From the NCBI GenBank assembly GCA_018267055.1, contig JAFDZF010000008.1, positions 1 through 47,511 on the forward strand: DNA of 47,511 nt, written 5' to 3'. The DNA is from Bacteroidota bacterium (GTDB lineage: Bacteria > Bacteroidota > Bacteroidia > Flavobacteriales_F > PHOS-HE28). The position numbers and the translations under genes were made by a program. Below the pieces are notes generated by a model. That model searched no databases, was not told the origin of the DNA, and saw nothing but the letters and a program-made list of their open reading frames with translations. Positions within the stretch are counted from its first letter, which is position 1. Each line of letters opens with the position of its first letter. Below, in pieces: positions 22,265 to 28,360 of this stretch.

Positions 22265-24694
22265 ATGCGCTCTTCCCCCTATCTCCTATCCGCCTTCCTG
22301 CTGTGCAGCGCGGCGGACGTGCACCCGCAGGCCTGCGGCACGCCGCCGCCCACCCCCGAGCAATACGCCTTCACCCGCGACGTGGTCTCGCGCATCGATG
22401 TGACGCAGCTGCGCAACGACGGCACCACCTGCGTCCCCTTGCAGGCGCACATCGTGCGCGACGGCGCCGGGGCCGGAGGCCCTTCCATCCTGGCCCTCAA
22501 CACCGGCCTCTCCTACCTCAACCAGCAATACCTCCCGGCGGGGATCGAATTCTACTGGAAGGGCCAGCCGGACTATATGAACAACGCCGACTACTACACC
22601 TTCGACCAGACCTCGCCGGACAACGACACCGAGACCGCGCTGGTGGGCCTCTTCACCACGGCTACCAATGCGGTGAACGTGTACTTCGTGAACTACATCC
22701 GCACGTCCAGCGGCTTCGAGGCGGGCGGCTACGCCTACTTCCCGGCCAACACCGCCTCGAGCAACCGCATGGTGATCCGCACCGACCAGCTCCTGTTCGG
22801 CCCCACCAGCGTGTTCGCGCACGAGATGGGGCACTACTTCAACCTCTTCCACACCTTCGAGGGCACCTCGGCCGGCCCGGGAACGGCCAACGCGGAGAAC
22901 GTGCCGCGCACCGGCGTGCAGGCCAATTGCAGCTCCCGGGGCGACCTGCTCTGCGACACGCACGCCGACCCCAACGCCGGCCCGCTCAACGGCTGCACGT
23001 GGACAGGCACCCTCACCGACATCAACGGCGTGCTCTACACCCCGCCCATCGAGAACCCGATGAGCTACTGGCCCTCGAGCTGCGGCACCACCTTCACGCC
23101 CCAGCAGTTCACCCGCATCATGCAGGGGCGCGCCACCCGCGCCGGCCACACCACCTACACGCTGGACGCGCCGCCGCAGAGCGTGACCCCGGCCTCGAGC
23201 CTCGCCGCCACGCTGAACGCGAACGTGGTGCAGCTCACGTGGACCGACAACGCGGCCAACGACATGGGCTACCTGATCGAGCGCTCCACCACCTCGGCCA
23301 GCGCGGGGTTCAAGGCCATCGCCGGCGGGGCCACCACCACCAGCGGCACCAGCTGGACCGACCTGGGCATCCAGTCGAACACCACGTACTGGTACCGCGT
23401 GAAGCCGAGCAACGGCGCGTGCAACACCTACAGCAACGTGGCCACCATCAGCCTGGGCACGGTGTACTGCCCGCCCACCTACTACGAGACCTGCGCCGAC
23501 GGCGCGAACGCGACCATCGGCCGGGTGCGCATCGTGGGGGCCACGACGCTGGACAACAACAACAGCGGCTGCTCACCGAACGGGTTCGGCGACTTCACCG
23601 CGATGAGCGCGAACGTGACGGCCGGCTCCACCTACGCCGTGACCGTGAGCGCACGCGTGCTGCCGCCACCGGACAACACCTACGTGCCCCAATACTGCCG
23701 GATCTGGATGGACACCGATCACGACGGTGACTTCAGCGGCAGCGGGGAGCTGCTGCTGGCGAGCCCCGGCGCGATGGGCCCCACGTTCGATGGGACCATC
23801 ACCGTTCCGGCGAACTGCGTGAACGGCCCCACCCGCGTCCGGGTGCGCAGCTGGGACCAGAGCAACGACTGCGACCCCGATGCCTGCAGCTTCTGCCTCG
23901 GTTTTGGCGAAACGGAGGAATACACGCTGAACGTCTCCGGCGGCGTGTCGCCCACGGTGCAGCTGGCCGTATCGATGCTGCTGCAAGGGCCGTATGCCGC
24001 GGGCACCATGACCGACGGCCTGCGGGCCGCCTCGTTGGTGCCGGCCACCGAACCGTACACCGCCGCGGGCTATGCGCACGTGGGCGGGGGCGGCGGTGAA
24101 ACGGCCGCCGCGGGCGTGCTCACCACCGGCGGCGCCACCGCCGTGGTGGACTGGGTGGTGGTGGAGCTGCGCAACAGCGCCGCGCCCGCCACGGTGGTGG
24201 CCAGCAAGAGCGCGCTCGTCCGCCGCAACGGCACGGTGGTCTCCGCCGCAGGCACCACCCCGCTCACCTTCAACGTTCCCGGCGGCAGCTACTATGTGGC
24301 CGTTCGCCATCGCAACCACCTCGGCGTGATGACCGCGTCCGCCATCGCCCTGGGGGCTTCCGCCACGACGGTGGACTTCACCTCGGCCGCCACGAGCACC
24401 TATGGCACCAATGCGCGCTCGTCCAGCACGGAAGGCCTCCAGCTGCTGTGGTGCGGCAACGTCGTCGGCGATGCGCGCATCGCCTACACCGGGGCGAGCA
24501 ACGACCGCGACCCCATCCTGGTGCGCGTGGGCGGATCGCTGCCCACGGCCACCGTCAGCGGCGGCTACTGGCTGGAGGACGTGAACATGGACGGCACCGT
24601 GAAGTACACCGGCGCCGACAACGACCGCGACCGCATCCTGCAATCGGTCGGCGGGTCCATCCCCACCGCCACGCGCCAGCAGCAACTGCCGTAG
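22265..24694 (+). CDS. Secreted zinc metalloprotease (M43/pappalysin-like) with FN3, GEVED and dockerin-like C-terminus
   Basis: The 809-residue protein has a signal peptide and a catalytic domain. Its zinc motif HEMGHYFNLFH places His186, Glu187, His190 and His196, and a downstream Met-turn is NPMSYWPS. Its paired Cys residues suit an extracellular enzyme. A fibronectin type III domain follows at about 318-400 (VQLTWTDNAANDMGYLIERS). A GEVED-like domain spans ~400-560 (IWMDTDHDGDFSGSGELLLA and GFGETEEYTLNV). A beta-rich region follows. The C-terminus has two related segments, YTGASNDRDPILVRVGG and YTGADNDRDRILQSVGG; the second is preceded by DVNMDG, an EF-hand-like loop, and ends in RQQQLP. 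No classical T9SS domain is present. A strong hairpin follows the stop. Confidence 0.9.
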   Translation: MRSSPYLLSAFLLCSAADVHPQACGTPPPTPEQYAFTRDVVSRIDVTQLRNDGTTCVPLQAHIVRDGAGAGGPSILALNTGLSYLNQQYLPAGIEFYWKGQPDYMNNADYYTFDQTSPDNDTETALVGLFTTATNAVNVYFVNYIRTSSGFEAGGYAYFPANTASSNRMVIRTDQLLFGPTSVFAHEMGHYFNLFHTFEGTSAGPGTANAENVPRTGVQANCSSRGDLLCDTHADPNAGPLNGCTWTGTLTDINGVLYTPPIENPMSYWPSSCGTTFTPQQFTRIMQGRATRAGHTTYTLDAPPQSVTPASSLAATLNANVVQLTWTDNAANDMGYLIERSTTSASAGFKAIAGGATTTSGTSWTDLGIQSNTTYWYRVKPSNGACNTYSNVATISLGTVYCPPTYYETCADGANATIGRVRIVGATTLDNNNSGCSPNGFGDFTAMSANVTAGSTYAVTVSARVLPPPDNTYVPQYCRIWMDTDHDGDFSGSGELLLASPGAMGPTFDGTITVPANCVNGPTRVRVRSWDQSNDCDPDACSFCLGFGETEEYTLNVSGGVSPTVQLAVSMLLQGPYAAGTMTDGLRAASLVPATEPYTAAGYAHVGGGGGETAAAGVLTTGGATAVVDWVVVELRNSAAPATVVASKSALVRRNGTVVSAAGTTPLTFNVPGGSYYVAVRHRNHLGVMTASAIALGASATTVDFTSAATSTYGTNARSSSTEGLQLLWCGNVVGDARIAYTGASNDRDPILVRVGGSLPTATVSGGYWLEDVNMDGTVKYTGADNDRDRILQSVGGSIPTATRQQQLP

Positions 24695-24701
24695 CAACGG
24701 C

Positions 24702-24747
24702 ACGCCGAAGGCCGGAGGGAAAGGGCTCCACCTCCGGCCTTCGGCGT
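24702..24747 (+). terminator. Intrinsic terminator after the metalloprotease gene
   Basis: A perfect 17-bp stem (24702-24718 with 24731-24747) encloses a 12-nt loop and is followed by the pyrimidine-rich run TCTTCCCTTT. It begins eight bases after the stop codon and insulates the exonuclease gene. Confidence 0.8.
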
Positions 24748-24777
24748 TCTTCCCTTTGCCCGCAGAGGCCCCCCGCC

Positions 24778-24785
24778 TACATTCG
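24778..24785 (+). promoter_or_regulatory. Candidate -7 box for the exonuclease III gene
   Basis: TACATTCG, close to TAnnTTTG, lies 14 nt before the ATG at 24800 and after the upstream terminator. Confidence 0.4.
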
Positions 24786-24799
24786 CGCGACCACTTCCC

Positions 24800-25564
24800 A
24801 TGAAGCTCATTTCCTTCAACGTCAATGGCATCCGCGCATCGGTGAACAAGGGCCTCGTGCCTTCGCTGAAGCTCATCGGCGCGGACATCGTCTGCTTCCA
24901 GGAGACCAAGGCCAACCCGGAACAGGTGGCCGAGGCCCTCAAGACCCTGGACGGTTACCACCTCCACGCCTATTCGGCGGAAAAGCCCGGCTATTCCGGC
25001 ACGGCCATCCTGAGCCGCGAGGAGCCCGTGCGCGTGGACCTCGGCATCCCGGGCGAGGACCCGCACAACACCGAGGGCCGCGTGATCGCCGCCACCTTCC
25101 CCGAGTTCATCGTGGTGAACAGCTACGTGCCCAACAGCGGCCAGGACCTCAAGCGGCTCGGCTATCGCGGCCAATGGGACCAGGCCCTGCGCGGATACCT
25201 CGTGGAGCTGGCGTCCGGCAAGCGCCCCGTCATCTTCACCGGCGACCTGAACGTGGCGCACCGGCCCATCGACATCGCACGGCCCAAGGCCAACTACAAC
25301 AAGACCGCGGGCTACATGCAGTCGGAGATCGACGGCATCACGGCGCTGCTCGACTCCGGCTACGTGGACACCTTCCGCCACCTCTACCCCGAGGTGGTGA
25401 AGTACAGCTGGTGGAGCCAACGCTTCGGCGCACGCGAGAAGAACGTGGGCTGGCGCATCGACTACGTGCTGGTGAGCAAAGGCTTCGAGGCGAGCGTGAA
25501 GGAAGCCTTCATCCTGAACGACGTGATGGGAAGCGACCACTGTCCGGTGGGGATCGAGTGGTGA
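24800..25564 (+). CDS. xth: Exodeoxyribonuclease III
   Basis: The 254-residue protein is full length for the family. All signature motifs are present: MKLISFNVNGIRA at the N-terminus, the metal-binding Glu in CFQETKA, VNSYVPNSGQ, the GDLNVAH active-site loop, GWRIDYVLVS and the final SDHCPVGIEW with catalytic Asp-His. It cleaves abasic sites and removes 3' blocking groups in base-excision repair. It has its own promoter box after a strong terminator. The DUF4260 gene starts 25 nt downstream and may be cotranscribed. Confidence 0.97.
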   Translation: MKLISFNVNGIRASVNKGLVPSLKLIGADIVCFQETKANPEQVAEALKTLDGYHLHAYSAEKPGYSGTAILSREEPVRVDLGIPGEDPHNTEGRVIAATFPEFIVVNSYVPNSGQDLKRLGYRGQWDQALRGYLVELASGKRPVIFTGDLNVAHRPIDIARPKANYNKTAGYMQSEIDGITALLDSGYVDTFRHLYPEVVKYSWWSQRFGAREKNVGWRIDYVLVSKGFEASVKEAFILNDVMGSDHCPVGIEW

Positions 25565-25589
25565 GCCCCTGCCCCCTTTCCCCTTCCCC

Positions 25590-25985
25590 ATGAAGACCCT
25601 CCTCCGGCTCGAAGAGCTCGCCCAGCTCCTGGCCTGCATCGTCCTGCTCGCCATGAACGCCGTGCCTTGGTGGGCCTACCTCTTGCTGGTGCTCGGACCG
25701 GACATCGGCATGCTGGGGTACCTGGCCGGGCCGCGCGTCGGCGCGTTCACCTACAACCTGCTCCACCACAAGGGCATCGCCCTGCTGGTCGCCCTGGCGG
25801 GCCTGGCCAGCGAAGGGCTGAACCTGTTGATGGCGACCCCGCAGCTGGGCCATGTGCTGCTGATCACGAGCCTCCTGCTCTTCGGCCATTCCTGCCTGGA
25901 CCGCTTCCTCGGCTATGGCCTGAAGCACGGCGACGCCTTCCAGCACACGCATCTGGGGTGGATCGGGAGGAAGGGGATGAAGTAG
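25590..25985 (+). CDS. DUF4260-family membrane protein
   Basis: The 131-residue protein opens with LLRLEELAQLLACIV and has four hydrophobic helices. It ends with the family hallmark DRFLGYGLKHGDAFQHTHLG. DUF4260 proteins are small inner-membrane proteins of unknown function. The conserved His and Asp residues near the C-terminus hint at a metal or heme site, which is inference. The gene follows xth by 25 nt on the same strand. Confidence 0.92.
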   Translation: MKTLLRLEELAQLLACIVLLAMNAVPWWAYLLLVLGPDIGMLGYLAGPRVGAFTYNLLHHKGIALLVALAGLASEGLNLLMATPQLGHVLLITSLLLFGHSCLDRFLGYGLKHGDAFQHTHLGWIGRKGMK

Positions 25986-26051
25986 ACCATCGTCGGTGCC
26001 GGTCGATCGCTCCTGTGCCGGCATATGGGCGAACGGCAGCGGATGACCAAC

Positions 26052-26059
26052 GACCTTTG
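26052..26059 (+). promoter_or_regulatory. -7 box 4 nt before the GTG start of the amidotransferase gene
   Basis: GACCTTTG is followed by CCGG and the GTG at 26064. It implies a leaderless transcript. In that case the ATG codons at 26025 and 26043 would not be transcribed from this promoter. Confidence 0.45.
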
Positions 26060-26063
26060 CCGG

Positions 26064-26627
26064 GTGCGCCTCCTCCTGCTCGACAACTACGATTCCTTCA
26101 CCTGGAACCTGCACCACCTGCTGGAGCCGCACGCCCAGGTGGACGTGGTGCGCAACGACGCCCTCACCGTGGATGACGCCGCCCGGTACGACCGCATCGT
26201 GCTTTCGCCGGGACCGGGCCTGCCCTCCGAGGCCGGCATCATGCCGGAGCTGCTCCGCAAGCTGATGCCCTCCCACCCGATCCTCGGGGTCTGCCTCGGC
26301 CTGCAGGCCATCGTGGAAGCCTGTGGGGGCACCCTCTTCAATCAGCCGAAGGTGATGCACGGCGTCACTGCCGCTTGTGTGCCCGTGCCGCCCGCGGATC
26401 CCCTGTTCGCCGGCCTGCCCCCGGCCTTCGCCGTCGGGCTCTACCACAGCTGGGCCGCCGACCCCGCCACCCTTCCGCCGAGCCTTCGCGCCACGGCGCA
26501 CAGCGAGCACGGGGTCATCATGGCCGTCCGTCACACCGCCTTCCCCACCTGCGGGGTACAGTTCCATCCCGAAAGCGTGATGACGCCCGAGGGCGCGGCG
26601 ATCATCGCGAACTGGATGCAGGCATAG
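26064..26627 (+). CDS. pabA: Aminodeoxychorismate/anthranilate synthase glutamine amidotransferase subunit
   Basis: The 187-residue protein is a complete class I glutamine amidotransferase. It has the N-terminal LLLLDNYDSFTWNL, oxyanion motif SPGPGLPSEAG, nucleophile Cys in GVCLGLQAI, and the His-Glu pair in GVQFHPESV. It supplies ammonia to a chorismate-using partner, giving 4-amino-4-deoxychorismate (folate) or anthranilate (tryptophan). No partner gene is adjacent, so the PabA versus TrpG choice is open; the symbol is tentative. The residue after CLG is Leu where many family members have His. The GTG at 26064 is preferred from alignment to the family N-terminus and the -7 box; ATG at 26043 would add seven residues. 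Confidence 0.88.
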   Translation: MRLLLLDNYDSFTWNLHHLLEPHAQVDVVRNDALTVDDAARYDRIVLSPGPGLPSEAGIMPELLRKLMPSHPILGVCLGLQAIVEACGGTLFNQPKVMHGVTAACVPVPPADPLFAGLPPAFAVGLYHSWAADPATLPPSLRATAHSEHGVIMAVRHTAFPTCGVQFHPESVMTPEGAAIIANWMQA

Positions 26628-26711
26628 CGCATCCGCGGAACGCCCCCTTCATCCACAAGCGGATCGTTGATGGCGTCGTCCCGGGCGCGGAAAGCCCCCT
26701 GGGACACCGGG

Positions 26712-26719
26712 TATTTTTG
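26712..26719 (+). promoter_or_regulatory. -7 box 4 nt before the OmpA-family gene (leaderless mRNA candidate)
   Basis: TATTTTTG is a full match to TAnnTTTG and is followed by TTCC and the ATG at 26724. It is among the few AT-rich octamers in this GC-rich window. Confidence 0.6.
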
Positions 26720-26723
26720 TTCC

Positions 26724-27917
26724 ATGCCGTCCCGCTCGCTCCTCCTGTTATCCGCCTGGGCGCTGGCCCCGCTGGTGCCCGCACAGACCCTGTTGCAGCG
26801 CACGCTGAACAACGACACCATGCCGAACGTGGTGCCCAACCCCGGCTTCGAGGTCACGAAGAAGGTCCAATGCGCCTGGACGCAGCAGGCCCGGAAGTTC
26901 AACGAGGAGGTGATGGTGGACTGGGTGTCGCCGACGGAGACCACGCCGGACCATTTCAGCACCAAGGCCGACCCGTCGTGCTGGAGCAATCCCGGCAAGC
27001 GCACCAAGGGGAAGACCGTGCCGCACGGGGGCGATGCCATGGCGGGCATCAAGGTGTGGGGCCGCGGGAACACGCCCACCTACTGGCATGAATACCTGCA
27101 GGTGCAGCTGCCGCAGCCGCTGGAGGCCGGCCGGCGCTACATCGCCGAATGCTGGGTGCAGCGGGCGAACTTCAGCAACGAGGCGAGCAACAACATCGGG
27201 CTCCACTTCACCGCCACGCCGGTGCGCACGCGCGACTGCCTTCCCCTCTACCTCACCCCGCAGGTGAACGAGGAGCGGCTGATCGACGGCAGCGGCTGGA
27301 AGAAGGTGAGCGGCGTGTTCGACGCCACCGGCACGGAGCGCTACCTCCTCATCGGCAATTTCTATGGCGACGAGGCCACCCTGCACGAGCGCCAGCCCGA
27401 CGGCGAACGGGGCGCCTATTACTTCATCGACGACGTGAACGTGCGCCTGGCCCCCGCCGGCACCGCGCTCACGCCGAAGCCGAAGGAGAGCGTGCCCCCG
27501 CCCCCCAAGGTGAAGGTGGAGGACCACGCCAGCACGAAGGTGGTGGACATCTACCAGGTGGAGCCCGAGGTGGGCAAGCGCATCCGCCTGGACAACATCG
27601 GCTTCGCGTCCGGCAAGGCCACGCTCACCCCCGAGAGCGAAGGAGAGCTGAACAAGCTGGCCGACCTCCTCACGGACTATCCCCTGATGCGCATCGAGAT
27701 CGAGGGGCACACCGACGACGTCGGCAGCGATGCCGCCAACCTCACGCTCAGCGACGACCGCGCGAAGGCCGTGGTGGACTTCCTCCGCAAGAAGAAAATC
27801 GAGCAGGAGCGGATGACCTGGAAGGGCTTCGGCGAGACGCGCCCCCTCGTGCCGAACACGAACGACGAGGCGCGCGCGAAGAACCGCCGGGTGGAGTTCC
27901 GCGTGGTGGAGCGCTGA
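26724..27917 (+). CDS. OmpA-family protein with N-terminal carbohydrate-binding-like module
   Basis: The 397-residue protein has a signal peptide (MPSRSLLLLSAWALAPLVPA). A ~230-residue beta-sandwich-like domain opens with NVVPNPGFEVTKKV and includes CWVQRANFSNEASNNIGLHF and YYFIDDVNVRLA, a pattern seen in DUF642/galactose-binding-like domains. A Pro/Lys linker (PKPKESVPPPPKVKV) leads to a C-terminal OmpA domain at about 285-397, with RLDNIGFASGKATLTPES, IEGHTDDVGSD and AKNRRVEFRVVE. The OmpA part should bind peptidoglycan and the N-terminal part may bind glycans or protein partners. The start at 26724 fits the signal peptide and the -7 box. A bidirectional terminator follows. Confidence 0.9.
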   Translation: MPSRSLLLLSAWALAPLVPAQTLLQRTLNNDTMPNVVPNPGFEVTKKVQCAWTQQARKFNEEVMVDWVSPTETTPDHFSTKADPSCWSNPGKRTKGKTVPHGGDAMAGIKVWGRGNTPTYWHEYLQVQLPQPLEAGRRYIAECWVQRANFSNEASNNIGLHFTATPVRTRDCLPLYLTPQVNEERLIDGSGWKKVSGVFDATGTERYLLIGNFYGDEATLHERQPDGERGAYYFIDDVNVRLAPAGTALTPKPKESVPPPPKVKVEDHASTKVVDIYQVEPEVGKRIRLDNIGFASGKATLTPESEGELNKLADLLTDYPLMRIEIEGHTDDVGSDAANLTLSDDRAKAVVDFLRKKKIEQERMTWKGFGETRPLVPNTNDEARAKNRRVEFRVVER

Positions 27918-27919
27918 GC

Positions 27920-27953
27920 AAAAAGAAAGAGGCCCGCGGGCCCCTCTCCTTTC
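27920..27953. terminator. Bidirectional terminator between convergent genes
   Basis: An A-rich left flank (CAAAAAGAAA), a GC-rich palindrome centred on GGCCCGCGGGCCC and a pyrimidine-rich right flank (CTCTCCTTTCC) form a hairpin usable from both strands. It lies between the OmpA gene and the small DNA-binding protein gene. Confidence 0.7.
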
Positions 27954-27983
27954 CCTGCGCAGGCAGGGCGTTGCAGCCGTGGA

Positions 27984-28241
27984 CTAGACGCGGTGCGGAT
28001 GATGTTCGCCGATGATCCGGCGGGCGATGTCCAGGATGCGTGTATCGTCCAGCGCCACCACCCCTCCACCGGCACCTCCTTCGAGATGGACGCCCATGGG
28101 CTTGCCCTCGGGGTGGCTGTAGCCCCCGAAGTAGTTCCACACCGTCTCGACGTTCAGGTCGAGCTCCTTCGCGATGCGATGGATGCTCCCGTCCGGCAGG
28201 CTGTCCTTGATGGTGCGGAGCTCATTGAAGGTGATGTTCAT
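27984..28241 (-). CDS. Small DNA-binding protein (Bacteroidota HTH type)
   Basis: The 85-residue protein starts MNITFNELRTIKDSLPDGSI. A helix-turn-helix-like segment, HRIAKELDLNVETVWNYFGG, spans about residues 18-37. The C-terminal part is Gly-rich (LEGGAGGGVVALDDTRILDIARRII). Proteins of this size and pattern occur in many Bacteroidota and are annotated only as DNA-binding; the role is unknown. It diverges from the adenylate cyclase gene, and the 119-bp gap holds both promoters, so it may regulate the cyclase or itself (inference). The ATG at 28241 is chosen because the frame upstream looks non-coding and a TACCTTGT box lies 28 nt before it. Confidence 0.8.
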   Translation of the reverse strand: MNITFNELRTIKDSLPDGSIHRIAKELDLNVETVWNYFGGYSHPEGKPMGVHLEGGAGGGVVALDDTRILDIARRIIGEHHPHRV

Positions 28242-28269
28242 GATGCTGCGGATTTGGTTCGGAACCTCC

Positions 28270-28277
28270 ACAAGGTA
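28270..28277 (-). promoter_or_regulatory. Candidate -7 box for the small DNA-binding protein gene
   Basis: The minus strand reads TACCTTGT, 28 nt before the ATG at 28241, within the divergent promoter region shared with the cyclase gene. Confidence 0.35.
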
Positions 28278-28347
28278 AAGGGGTTGGCACGCGGATCGTT
28301 CACCAGGATCCCGGTTTTTTCTTTGCACAGGAGCCCTTGGCCGCCGC

Positions 28348-28355
28348 TACCTTTC
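28348..28355 (+). promoter_or_regulatory. -7 box 5 nt before the adenylate cyclase gene
   Basis: TACCTTTC, one mismatch to TAnnTTTG, is followed by CGATC and the ATG at 28361, implying a leaderless or near-leaderless transcript. Confidence 0.5.
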
Positions 28356-28360
28356 CGATC

